Assembly: GCF_040358255.1 (NCBI RefSeq) | Contig: NZ_CP132938.1 | Location: 2,542,001-2,606,000 of the forward strand | Direction: 5' to 3' | DNA length: 64,000 nt | Source: Tunturibacter gelidoferens | Lineage (GTDB): Bacteria > Acidobacteriota > Terriglobia > Terriglobales > Acidobacteriaceae | Part shown: one piece after another, positions 1-8,007 of the stretch | Numbering within the stretch: position 1 is the first letter of the stretch | Layout of the letters: each line of letters begins with the position of its first letter | The notes under the pieces: model-generated | What the model was told of the DNA's origin: nothing | Databases searched by the model: none | The model's input: only the letters and a program-made list of their open reading frames with translations | Program-made: the position numbers and the translations under genes

Positions 1-2465
1 GTCGCGGTAAGTTTGAGGGTCTGGAGCACGTCCTGTGCCGAGACCATAGTTGCTCGCAGAGTCGTGAGTGCGCCACGCCCTTTGGCCAAGGCTGATTCAG
101 AGAGCTGAAGGGCTCGACTGAGTATTGGCTTGCCTGCCGCTCCAGGAGGAGTCAACTCATCGGCGATCTCAAGTTGGAGGCTGATTCCCATGACATCCTG
201 GAGCAGATTGTCATGCAGATCCTGGGCCACTCGTGTGCGTTCGTCCAGCCGCTCTTCGAAACGCCGCCGAAGCCCATCGGCGACGGAACGAATCCTAAAC
301 CGGACCAGGAGGAGGATAGCCAGCAGCAGCGCCAAGAGGCATAGTGCGATGAACCATTTCGTCTGATAGAAGGCAGGTAACAGGGTGAAGTCCAAAGCAG
401 CGGGCTCCGTACTCCACACTCCATCGTCGTTCGCAGCCAGCACTTCAAAGCGGTACTTACCTGGAGGGAGATTCGTATAGGTCGCAAAGCGGCGTGTGGA
501 CTCCGCATTCCACTGAGCATCGAAACCCAGGAGCCGATAACGAAACGTTACCTTGCGAGGGTTGATGAAGCTGAGGCCAGTGTAGTTGATCTCGATGCGG
601 CGGGTTAGCGGAGGGAGGGTGATGGCTCTTGCGACCTCCACGTTCGCATCGTCTACCGTGAGCTGGACAATTTGCACGGGCGGAGGGACGGGGTTCTTGC
701 GGATGTGCGCAGGATCGATGGTGGCGAGGCCTTCCGATGTCGTGAGCCAGATGCGGCCATCGGGTAGAACCGCAACAGGAGTGCTGCCGTGGAGGTCTGG
801 GTTGTTGTGAAGGCCATCGCCGTCGTCATAAAAATCGTACGGAACAAGAAACTTTGGATCTGTTGCGGCATGCAGAAGATCACTGACAGTCACCGAGGCG
901 ACACCAATGTTGTAGCCGAGCCAGAGCCGGCCGCCTGGGCCTGGCACTGCCCAGAGAACTCGGCTGCCAGGCAGCCCGTTCTTTCTGGACCAAGAGGTAA
1001 ATCTACCTCCGCTGTAGCGCGCTAGGCCGCGTTCTGAAGCGATCCAGACACCGCCGTCGCTGTCGGCAGAGATGGCGTGGGGTGATCCGCCGGGCAGGTG
1101 ATCCGCGGCGGTGAACTGGTGGAAGGTGACACCGTTATAGAGGACGATCTCGCCGGTACTGAGTCCGAACCACACTTCTCCGTGCGTGCCTGCTGCAATG
1201 ACCGAAACGGCCTTGCTTTGGAGCGCAGGCGTGGTGACTGCGATGGCAACTTGCCCCGGCTCCCAGCGAAAGAGACCTCCGTGCTGGTCGTAGAACCAGA
1301 GTTCGCCAGTGGAAGATTGCGCTATGGATGTGATCTGTGTGACCTGAACGCCGGGCTGGACGACGTGACTGCGGCCATCCTTTACTACGCTTAGCCCGTG
1401 GGGCGTACCTGCGAACAAGGTGCCGTCGATGCCCCCCGTAAGGGAGAGGATGCTTTCGCGCAGCACGCTCTTCGCGCCTGTGGCCGTTATCTCGTTGAGG
1501 CCGACTGCTGATCCGGCAAAGACCTTGCTCCCGACTACCGCCAGCGAGGTCATGTTGTCGCTCAGAAGGCCTGAGCGGCGGGTCATGGTGGCGAACTTGT
1601 CATAGCGAAGTCGATTGAGTCCGTTCTGCGTCCCGATCCAGAGATTGTGTTCGCGGTCCTGAAAGAGGGTCCATACGGAGTCACTCGACAGGCCATCGAC
1701 GACGGAGAACTGTTCCTTTTCAGCGCGAGCTTCACCCACGGTAGTACTCACGCGGATGACACCGCTCTCTCGGGTTGCCAACCACAGGTTGCCATCGGTA
1801 TCGGGCAAGATGCTGCGAATCTGATCGGAGGCGAGATGCGTCCTGTCGAGGATGGACGGTGCAATATTGTGGGCGGACTGGAGACCGCATTCCGTTGGGT
1901 CGACTTTTGCCAGTGGCATCGACTGAGGTGGATGGGGCGCAGAAACGAGAGCCGAGGCCGACCGTACCTGACATGTTGTTGTAACCTGCATGGTCGCGGG
2001 AGAGACGCGGAAGACCTGATTCGAGGCCTCTACCTCGATCAGGGAATCGGGGCGCTCCCGGATCGACGAGATAGGCAGGTTGAGTGTCAGGCTTTTCATC
2101 GCGGGGCCATCGATCCGGACGAGTATCCCGGTCTCCGTGCCGACCCACAACGCACCATCTGCGCTTGCTGCAAGCGCTTTCACTTTACCGAAGGCTGTGT
2201 CTCCCTTGCCCATGAGCGGGACCTGGAAGAAACGAATGCCGTCAAAACGAATGAGACCGTCGGCTGTTCCCAGCCAGAGGAAGCCGTCGGGGGTCTGGGC
2301 GATGGCATAGATGGCGGCGGAGGGCAGGCCATCGCGGTGGCCCCATTGAGTGAGCGAATACTGGCTAATTCCTTGTTTGGCAGCTGGTCCGGCAGCAGAG
2401 CATTCGATCGGGCACAAGAACGCGCAAACACAAACGAATACGTGAAAAGAACGGCATGCCGACAT
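1..2465 (-). CDS. Beta-propeller sensor histidine kinase (3' end outside window)
   Basis: Membrane-bound sensor kinase of the two-component-regulator-propeller type. The start chosen is ATG at 2465 (MSACRSFHVFVCV...), which opens with a hydrophobic signal segment; the frame stays open to the window edge, so the C-terminal ATPase domain is not seen. Residues 30 to about 640 carry repeated propeller blades with motifs such as GFLWLGTADGLIRFDG, NLWIGTQNGLNRL and GELWFYDQHGGLFRW. A Y_Y_Y domain (LPPGKYRFEVLAANDDG) follows, then one membrane helix near residues 703-722 and a HisKA_3 dimerisation domain with the phospho-accepting histidine near residue 751 in DLHDNLLQD. The family is typically a polysaccharide or sugar sensor, periplasmic in its propeller part. 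The gene lies 48 bp behind rhaT on the same strand, so cotranscription with rhaT is likely. Ligand unknown; rhamnose or rhamnose-glycan sensing is an inference from position. Confidence 0.88.
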   Translation of the reverse strand, partial: MSACRSFHVFVCVCAFLCPIECSAAGPAAKQGISQYSLTQWGHRDGLPSAAIYAIAQTPDGFLWLGTADGLIRFDGIRFFQVPLMGKGDTAFGKVKALAASADGALWVGTETGILVRIDGPAMKSLTLNLPISSIRERPDSLIEVEASNQVFRVSPATMQVTTTCQVRSASALVSAPHPPQSMPLAKVDPTECGLQSAHNIAPSILDRTHLASDQIRSILPDTDGNLWLATRESGVIRVSTTVGEARAEKEQFSVVDGLSSDSVWTLFQDREHNLWIGTQNGLNRLRYDKFATMTRRSGLLSDNMTSLAVVGSKVFAGSAVGLNEITATGAKSVLRESILSLTGGIDGTLFAGTPHGLSVVKDGRSHVVQPGVQVTQITSIAQSSTGELWFYDQHGGLFRWEPGQVAIAVTTPALQSKAVSVIAAGTHGEVWFGLSTGEIVLYNGVTFHQFTAADHLPGGSPHAISADSDGGVWIASERGLARYSGGRFTSWSRKNGLPGSRVLWAVPGPGGRLWLGYNIGVASVTVSDLLHAATDPKFLVPYDFYDDGDGLHNNPDLHGSTPVAVLPDGRIWLTTSEGLATIDPAHIRKNPVPPPVQIVQLTVDDANVEVARAITLPPLTRRIEINYTGLSFINPRKVTFRYRLLGFDAQWNAESTRRFATYTNLPPGKYRFEVLAANDDGVWSTEPAALDFTLLPAFYQTKWFIALCLLALLLAILLLVRFRIRSVADGLRRRFEERLDERTRVAQDLHDNLLQDVMGISLQLEIADELTPPGAAGKPILSRALQLSESALAKGRGALTTLRATMVSAQDVLQTLKLTA

Positions 2466-2513
2466 GCAGTCATTCTATCGACGCGTACGGAAGGGCGGTT
2501 GAGGTAGTGGCGG

Positions 2514-3695
2514 CTAACGGGCGGTGATGGTGGTGGGGGCTTCGTTGGCTTTGAGGTAGTTGCCGTAGCCGACGACGATGGTGGAGCTGATGAGAAGGAA
2601 TAGCCCTGCGGCTACAAGGGTTTTGGTGCGGCGGCTGGTGCCTCGCCACTCTTTTAGGAAGAGGCCCCAGAGGGTGGCGAAGATGATGATGCTGGCCATG
2701 TGGAGGGTCCAGCTGGAGAAGTCGTACTTGCCCATCTTGGTCTGGCCCATGGAGTAGAAGAAGAACTGAAAGTACCAGATGACGCCGGCGAGCGAGGCGA
2801 AGATGTAGTTCTGGACGAGGGTTTTGGGGGCGAGGTGGTCGTAGGTTGAGGGGTCGAGTGGGTCGAAGTCGACCAGGGTCTGACCAGTGGCGTGGGAGGC
2901 GCGCATGGGGTTGAGGCCGGGTTGACCTGCGAACTGTTTGATGGAGCCGTTTTTGAGGATGAGGATGGCGGACCAGACGAAGTTGGTGAGGAAGCCTCCC
3001 CAGAGAACGACGATGAGGATGGGCAGGTTCTGCCAAAGGTCGAGGCGGTTATGGGCGAGGAGTTCGGTTTTGGCGAGGGCTCCGATAGGGGCGCCGGCTT
3101 TGAGGCCGAAGGCGAAGAAGGAGCTCATGACGCCGGCGAAGATTGCTACTGCTAGGCCTTTGCCGAAGTTGTAGTCGGTCTCTCCGGCTTCGGCTTTTTC
3201 TTCGGGGGTGACCTCGCGCTCTTTGGAGAGGCCGGCGGCTCCGTTGACGGCTACGGCGATGAGACAGATCAGCACGCCTACGAGGATGATCTGGCCGGAT
3301 GTCTCGTGGAGGATGACGTGGATGGAGCCGTCGTAGATGGGCGGGATGAGGGTGCCGAAGGCGGTGCAGAGGCCGAGGGCGATGGCGTATCCGAGGGCGA
3401 TGCCGAGGTAGCGGATGGCGAGGCCGAAGGTGAGGCCGCCTGCTCCCCAGAGGATGCCCCAGAAGATGGCGTAGTGGATACTGGAGGCGGGCGCGGCGTG
3501 GAGGATGCCGAAGAGATTAGGGACTAAGAGGCTTGCGAGGACGACTGGCGCGACGATCCAGGCGGCGAATCCCTGGATGAGCCAGTAGATCTCCCATGAC
3601 CAGCGCTTGATGCCGCGGAAGGGGATGAAGTTGGTGGCGGAGGCGAAACCGCCGATCCAGTGATAGATGACGCCGATGAAAGGATTGGGTCCCAC
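2514..3695 (-). CDS. rhaT: L-rhamnose/proton symporter RhaT
   Basis: Inner-membrane permease of the RhaT family, importing L-rhamnose with a proton. The 393-residue product is somewhat longer than the enterobacterial protein (about 344) and shows about ten hydrophobic helices. Family signatures are visible: the N-terminal stretch ending in KRWSWEIYWL, the LAIRYLGIALGYAIALGL helix, and the late segment GVIWYFQFFFYSMGQTKMG followed by SSWTLHMASIIIFATLWGL and LKEWRGTS, all close to the E. coli RhaT pattern. Start ATG at 3695. It is divergent from lutA with a 120-bp gap that holds a putative operator (3772-3791), and is followed by a propeller histidine kinase. With rhaI, rhaB and the aldolase/dehydrogenase in the same 17 kb, the rhamnose assignment is well supported. 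Confidence 0.93.
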   Translation of the reverse strand: MGPNPFIGVIYHWIGGFASATNFIPFRGIKRWSWEIYWLIQGFAAWIVAPVVLASLLVPNLFGILHAAPASSIHYAIFWGILWGAGGLTFGLAIRYLGIALGYAIALGLCTAFGTLIPPIYDGSIHVILHETSGQIILVGVLICLIAVAVNGAAGLSKEREVTPEEKAEAGETDYNFGKGLAVAIFAGVMSSFFAFGLKAGAPIGALAKTELLAHNRLDLWQNLPILIVVLWGGFLTNFVWSAILILKNGSIKQFAGQPGLNPMRASHATGQTLVDFDPLDPSTYDHLAPKTLVQNYIFASLAGVIWYFQFFFYSMGQTKMGKYDFSSWTLHMASIIIFATLWGLFLKEWRGTSRRTKTLVAAGLFLLISSTIVVGYGNYLKANEAPTTITAR

Positions 3696-3761
3696 GAGGC
3701 CTCGTTCTGGTGAATGATGGTGATGCTAGGGTTGAGCGGGTACTATCGTACCTGACGCGAG

Positions 3762-3790
3762 TTGCGTTAGGGAAATATACTCTCTATTGA
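3762..3790 (+). promoter_or_regulatory. Candidate promoter of lutABC
   Basis: TTGCGT (3762-3767), 17-nt spacer, TATTGA (3785-3790), reading towards lutA. The spacer and -10 are covered by the 20-bp motif at 3772-3791, a layout that would suit repression. Inferred from sequence only. Confidence 0.4.
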
Positions 3791-3791
3791 A
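3772..3791 (-). promoter_or_regulatory. Putative rhamnose/lactate regulon operator, copy 1
   Basis: GAAATATACTCTCTATTGAA on the plus strand. Its exact reverse complement, 20 of 20 bases, occurs at 6745-6764 upstream of rhaI. This copy lies in the divergent gap between rhaT (minus) and lutA (plus), so on the minus strand it reads towards rhaT in the same orientation as copy 2 reads towards rhaI. The core AATA-N7-TATT is a weak dyad. The likely binder is the HTH/periplasmic-binding-protein regulator at 11230-12330; that is inference. Confidence 0.6.
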
Positions 3792-3815
3792 TCTTATTCC
3801 TGGATCGCTGCTTCG

Positions 3816-4568
3816 TTGGAGGTTGGTCTGCGAGTTTCACTGTTCATCACCTGTTATAACGACACTCTGTTTCCTGAGACCGGTAAGGCTGTGGTGAGGG
3901 TGCTGGAGCGTCTGGGGCATACTGTGGAGTTTCCACGAGGGCAAACATGCTGCGGGCAGATGCACTATAACACTGGCTACCAGGCGGAGGCGATGCCCCT
4001 GCTGGAGCGGTTTGTTGCGCAGTTTCGTGGGGCGGAGGCTGTGGTGGTTCCTTCGTCCTCGTGTGTGGCGATGATGCGAGATCACTATCCGAAGATGGCT
4101 TTGGCGATCGGCCGGCGGGAGTTGATTGTGGAGGTTGAGGAACTGCTGCCAAAGGTGTTTGAGTTTTCAGAGTTTCTGACGAAGCGGCTGGGGCTGGAGG
4201 ATGTGGGGGCTTATTATCCGCATCGGGTGACGTATCACGCGAGCTGCCATGGGTTGAGAAATCTGTTGCTGGGTGATGGACCGATGCGGCTGCTGAAGGC
4301 GGTGAGAGGGATTGATCTGGTGGAGTTGGAGGGGCTGGAACAGTGCTGCGGATTCGGCGGGACGTTTGCCGTGAAGAACGCTGATGTTTCGAGCGCGATG
4401 CTGGCGGAGAAGACGACGGCGGTCTTGAATACAAAGGCGGAGGCTTGTACGGCTTGCGATAACTCTTGCCTGATGCATCTTCAGGGAGCGTTACATCGGC
4501 AGAAGACGGGAGTCAGGACAGTGCATCTGGCGGAGATTCTGGCAGGGGAAGACGGGGATAGGCAATGA
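3816..4568 (+). CDS. lutA: L-lactate oxidation iron-sulfur protein LutA
   Basis: Subunit of the LutABC complex that oxidises L-lactate to pyruvate in the cytoplasm. The product has two CCG domains: TCCGQMHYNTGY near residue 46 and QCCGFGGTFAVKN near residue 177, with further cysteines in FITCYND and ASCHGLRNL, the CX(n)CCGX(n)CXXC arrangement that binds iron-sulfur clusters. About 245 residues, usual for the family. The start is uncertain. TTG at 3816 opens the frame, but a strong GGAGG (3818-3822) lies inside it and would serve CTG at 3828, giving LRVSLFITCYND, which matches where LutA proteins normally begin (M[KR]VSLF). lutB starts inside the lutA stop (ATGA, 4565-4568), so translation is coupled. 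Placed between rhaT and rhaI, it would consume the L-lactate made from rhamnose. Confidence 0.9.
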   Translation: MEVGLRVSLFITCYNDTLFPETGKAVVRVLERLGHTVEFPRGQTCCGQMHYNTGYQAEAMPLLERFVAQFRGAEAVVVPSSSCVAMMRDHYPKMALAIGRRELIVEVEELLPKVFEFSEFLTKRLGLEDVGAYYPHRVTYHASCHGLRNLLLGDGPMRLLKAVRGIDLVELEGLEQCCGFGGTFAVKNADVSSAMLAEKTTAVLNTKAEACTACDNSCLMHLQGALHRQKTGVRTVHLAEILAGEDGDRQ

Positions 4569-6022
4569 GTGGGGTTGGGTTGGATCCGAAGACCGCTCCG
4601 ACGTTTCCGATGGCGGCGAAGGCGATGCTGGGAGATACGCAGCTGCGGAAGAATGTGCGGCATGCTACGGATGTGATCCAGGGCAAGCGGGCTCGTGTTG
4701 TCGGCGAGATGCCTGATTGGCAGGAGTTGCGTGAGGCGGGCAGGCAGATTCGCCAGCACACGATGAAGTATCTGGATTTTTATCTCGAGGAGTTTGAGGC
4801 CAACTGCACGCGCGCTGGTGGAGTGGTGCATTGGGCTCGGGATGCGGAGGAGGCGCGAGGGATTGTTGTCGGACTGGTGAAGGCCTCGGGATCGGATGAA
4901 GTGATCAAGATCAAGTCGATGACGACGGAGGAGATTGAACTGAACACGGCGCTGGAGGCGGCGGGGATTCATGCGTTTGAGACCGATCTGGCGGAGTTGA
5001 TCATTCAGTTAGGGGAGGATCGGCCTTCGCATATTGTTGTGCCTGCTCTGCATAAGAACAGGCAACAGATTCGTGAGATCTTTCAGCGCAAGATGAATCT
5101 GCCGGAGTTGGGCGAGAGGCCGGAGGATCTGGCGGATGCGGCGCGAATGTTTTTGCGGGAGAAGTTTCTGCGGGTGAAGACGGCGGTGAGTGGGGCGAAT
5201 TTTTTGATTGCGGAGACGGGCGGTGTTTGTGTGGTGGAGAGCGAAGGCAACGGACGGATGTGTCTGACGCTGCCGGAGACGCTGATTACGATTGCGGGGA
5301 TTGATAAGGTGCTGCCTAGGTTTCAGGACCTTGAGGTGATGCTGCAGTTGCTGCCTCGGTCTGCTACCGGAGAGCGGATGAATCCTTATAACTCGATCTG
5401 GACTGGGGTGGATGCTGCGGATGGCCCGCGAGTGTTTCATGTGGTGTTGATGGATAATGCGCGGACGGAGATTCTGGCGGATGAGGAGGCGCGGCAGACG
5501 TTGAACTGCATCCGATGCGGGGCGTGCCAGAATGCCTGCCCGGTGTATCGGCAGACGGGTGGGCATGCGTATGGGAGCGTGTATGCGGGGCCGATTGGTG
5601 CGATTTTGACGCCGCAGTTGCAGGAGATGCAGCATGCACAGTCGCTGCCCTATGCGTCTTCGCTGTGCGGAGCGTGCTACGAGGTTTGCCCGGTGAAGAT
5701 CAACATCCCGGAGGTACTGATTCATTTGCGGAATAGGGTGGTGAGGCAGAATACGGCTGGGGTCGCGGGATTCTTTGACGTGGAGGCCGGCGCGATGAAG
5801 GCGATGGCGATGATCTTTCGGAGTGAGAGGAGATTCAGGGCGGTGCAGCGGCTGGGGCGGGTGGCGGAGGGGCCGCTGGTGCATAAGGATGGACAGGGTG
5901 AGGGGTGGATCCGGTGGCTGCCGGGGCTGCTGGGCGGGTGGACGCAGGTTAGAGATCTGCGGGAGATGCCGAAGGAGACATTTCGAGACTGGTGGGAGAG
6001 GCGGGGCGACAATGGCAACTGA
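4565..6022 (+). CDS. lutB: L-lactate oxidation iron-sulfur protein LutB
   Basis: Electron-transfer subunit of the LutABC lactate-oxidising complex. Of 485 residues, about 60-300 form an LUD (lactate-utilisation) domain (IRQHTMKYLDFYLEEFEAN, FLIAETGGVCVVESEGNGR) and two 4Fe-4S ferredoxin-type motifs follow: CIRCGACQNACPVYRQTGG near residue 317 and CGACYEVCPVKINIPE near residue 371. Length matches LutB/YkgF proteins. ATG at 4565 overlaps the lutA stop by four bases. The stop (6020-6022) lies inside lutC, an 11-bp overlap. The operon order lutA-lutB-lutC is the classical one. Confidence 0.95.
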   Translation: MSGVGLDPKTAPTFPMAAKAMLGDTQLRKNVRHATDVIQGKRARVVGEMPDWQELREAGRQIRQHTMKYLDFYLEEFEANCTRAGGVVHWARDAEEARGIVVGLVKASGSDEVIKIKSMTTEEIELNTALEAAGIHAFETDLAELIIQLGEDRPSHIVVPALHKNRQQIREIFQRKMNLPELGERPEDLADAARMFLREKFLRVKTAVSGANFLIAETGGVCVVESEGNGRMCLTLPETLITIAGIDKVLPRFQDLEVMLQLLPRSATGERMNPYNSIWTGVDAADGPRVFHVVLMDNARTEILADEEARQTLNCIRCGACQNACPVYRQTGGHAYGSVYAGPIGAILTPQLQEMQHAQSLPYASSLCGACYEVCPVKINIPEVLIHLRNRVVRQNTAGVAGFFDVEAGAMKAMAMIFRSERRFRAVQRLGRVAEGPLVHKDGQGEGWIRWLPGLLGGWTQVRDLREMPKETFRDWWERRGDNGN

Positions 6023-6689
6023 TACGGTTACAAATTCGACGCGGGATGAGGTTTTGCGGCGAATCAGGGCGGCTACAGGTGGAACTTCGGATGGGGGTGT
6101 GGCGAAGGCTGGGTGGGAGGGGATTGCGCGGGATTATAGGCGGAAGGGGACGCGGGAGCGCGAGGGGGTGCTGGCGCTGCTGGAGGATCGTCTGCGGGAC
6201 TATGACGCGCGGGTGGTCCGTGTTGCGGGTGGGAGAGTAGCGCAGAGTGTGGCGGAGATGCTGGCTGAGCGCGGAGTTCGGCGGATGGTGGTGCCGGTGG
6301 GATTGCCTGTTGCGTGGCTGCCGGCTGCAGCGGGGGCCGGTGGAGTGGAGTTTGTTGTCGATGAGGGTCTGTCGTCGGGAGACTTGGATGATTTTGATGG
6401 GGTGATGACGGGGGCGACGCTGGCGATTGCGGAGACGGGGACGTTCGTGCTGCAGAGTGTCGCCGGGCAGGGGAGACGGGCGGCGACGCTGGTGCCGGAT
6501 TACCACCTCTGTGTTGTGAGGGCGGAGGATGTGGTGGAGACGGTGCCGGAGTCTATGGCGCAGCTACAACGGACCGCGGGGCTGGCGACTACGTTTGTTT
6601 CGGGGCCGTCTGCGACGGCAGATATCGAGATGACACGGATCAAAGGGGTGCATGGGCCGCGATTTCTGGATGTGATCCTGATTGTTTGA
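6012..6689 (+). CDS. lutC: Lactate utilisation protein LutC (LUD domain)
   Basis: Third subunit of the LutABC complex. ATG at 6012 (MATDTVTNSTRDEVL) is chosen over an upstream in-frame ATG at 5823, because the extra 63 residues would lie wholly inside lutB and read as shadow sequence. The 225-residue product is the size of LutC/YkgG and consists of a single LUD domain: GVMTGATLAIAETGTFVLQS is the hallmark stretch, followed by PDYHLCVVRAEDVVETVPE and a C-terminal SGPSATADIEMTRIKGVHGP. It overlaps lutB by 11 bp. After its stop there is a 112-bp gap to rhaI containing the second operator copy; no clear terminator is visible, so read-through into rhaI is possible. Confidence 0.93.
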   Translation: MATDTVTNSTRDEVLRRIRAATGGTSDGGVAKAGWEGIARDYRRKGTREREGVLALLEDRLRDYDARVVRVAGGRVAQSVAEMLAERGVRRMVVPVGLPVAWLPAAAGAGGVEFVVDEGLSSGDLDDFDGVMTGATLAIAETGTFVLQSVAGQGRRAATLVPDYHLCVVRAEDVVETVPESMAQLQRTAGLATTFVSGPSATADIEMTRIKGVHGPRFLDVILIV

Positions 6690-6744
6690 AGCGTGGAAAA
6701 AATCTTTTGACAAATGGCAGTAAAAAGGCGCAGTCTGCTGATGT

Positions 6745-6764
6745 TTCAATAGAGAGTATATTTC
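6745..6764 (+). promoter_or_regulatory. Putative rhamnose/lactate regulon operator, copy 2
   Basis: TTCAATAGAGAGTATATTTC, 38 bp before the rhaI start, is an exact reverse complement of the site at 3772-3791. A chance match of 20 bases within a few kilobases is very unlikely, and both sites are in promoter positions of rhamnose genes. It is AT-rich beside high-G+C genes. Confidence 0.6.
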
Positions 6765-6801
6765 TATATCGTAATATCTTGGATCTGTGAGGGATTGAGA
6801 G

Positions 6802-8007
6802 ATGGGAAACAACGGTGCAGGGGTTGCAGAGCGGGATGCACAAAGAGTGTTCAGTGCACTGGATAGTTTTCGAATCGAAGTTCCTTCCTGGGGATTTGCG
6901 AATACCGGTACGCGGTTCGGAAAGTTTGTACAGGGCGGGGCTGCGACGACGATTGAAGAAAAGTTCAGCGATGCCGCGCAGGTGAATACATTGACTGGGG
7001 CAAGCCCTACGGTGGCGCTGCACGTGCTGTGGGATCTACCAAATGGGACGGCCGATATTCCTGCGATTCAGGCGCTCGAGAAGAAGTATGGAATGAAGGC
7101 AGGATCGATCAATCCGAATCTGTTTCAGAGCGCAGAGTATAAGTATGGATCGATTGCGAATCCGAGCGCGGAGATTCGCGGGATTGCGCTGAAGCATCTG
7201 CTGGACTCTGCGGAGATTGGGCGGGAGCTTGGGTCGAAAGATTTGTCGTTGTGGATTGCGGATGGGTCGAACTATCCCGGGACGCAGAGCATTCGTAAGC
7301 GGATTGGATGGATGGAAGAGGTGCTGGGTGCGGTTCATGCTGCGCTGGGTGAAGATCAACGGATGCTGATCGAGTACAAGCCGTTCGAACCGGCTTTTTA
7401 TCACACCGATATTGCCGACTGGGGGATGGCGCTGGAGTTGGTGCGACGGTGCGGGCCGAAGGCGAAGGTGCTGGTGGATACGGGGCATCATCCGCCAGGG
7501 ACAAATATTGAACAGATCGTGACGTGGTTGCTGCACGTGAAGGAGCTGGGTGGGTTTCATTTCAACGACCGGAAGTACGCGGACGATGACCTGACGCTGG
7601 GCTCGATCGATCCTTACCAGGTGTTTCGCATCTTCCATGAAATTCTGAGTGCGGACGAGAAGGATCGTGCGGATGTCGCGTTCATGATCGACCAGAGCCA
7701 TAACCTGAAGGGCAAGGTGGAGGCGATGGTGCAGACAGTGGTGACGGCGCAGGAGCTATATGCGAAGGCGGCGCTGATCAATCAGGCGAGGCTTGCGGAG
7801 TTGCAGCAGGAGTGTCGGCTGGTGGAGGCGGAGGAGTGCTTTAGAGACACCTTCTGGCACGATGTGCGGCCGGTTGTGAGGGAGTGGCGTGTGGCACGTG
7901 GATTACCGGTGGAACCTCTGAAGGCGTTGGCGGAGAGTGGGTATGTGGAGAAGATTACACGTGAGCGAGCGAGCAGGAATGCACGTAGCGTTTCGAGCTA
8001 CGTCTGA
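6802..8007 (+). CDS. rhaI: L-rhamnose isomerase, RhaI type
   Basis: Cytoplasmic metal-dependent aldose-ketose isomerase turning L-rhamnose into L-rhamnulose. The 401-residue sequence is a xylose-isomerase-like TIM barrel of the Pseudomonas stutzeri/Gram-positive rhamnose isomerase subtype rather than E. coli RhaA. Visible motifs are VPSWGFANTGTRFGKFVQGG near the N-terminus, ALHVLWDLP, LSLWIADGSNYPGTQS, MLIEYKPFEPAFYHTDIADW (metal-binding glutamate region), KVLVDTGHHPPGTNIEQI and ELGGFHFNDRKYADDDLTLG (metal-binding histidine/aspartates). Start ATG at 6802 after a purine-rich GAGGGATTGAGAG. Its stop overlaps the convergent propeller-GGDEF gene by 10 bp (7998-8007). Upstream lies operator copy 2. 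Confidence 0.9.
   Translation: MGNNGAGVAERDAQRVFSALDSFRIEVPSWGFANTGTRFGKFVQGGAATTIEEKFSDAAQVNTLTGASPTVALHVLWDLPNGTADIPAIQALEKKYGMKAGSINPNLFQSAEYKYGSIANPSAEIRGIALKHLLDSAEIGRELGSKDLSLWIADGSNYPGTQSIRKRIGWMEEVLGAVHAALGEDQRMLIEYKPFEPAFYHTDIADWGMALELVRRCGPKAKVLVDTGHHPPGTNIEQIVTWLLHVKELGGFHFNDRKYADDDLTLGSIDPYQVFRIFHEILSADEKDRADVAFMIDQSHNLKGKVEAMVQTVVTAQELYAKAALINQARLAELQQECRLVEAEECFRDTFWHDVRPVVREWRVARGLPVEPLKALAESGYVEKITRERASRNARSVSSYV

Noticed and set aside
1647-2507. 286-codon plus-strand frame
   Set aside because: It is the antisense of the propeller histidine kinase and has no recognisable domain; codon pattern follows the opposite strand.
5823-6011. In-frame N-terminal extension of lutC to 5823
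   Set aside because: Lies wholly inside lutB; ATG 6012 matches the LutC family start.
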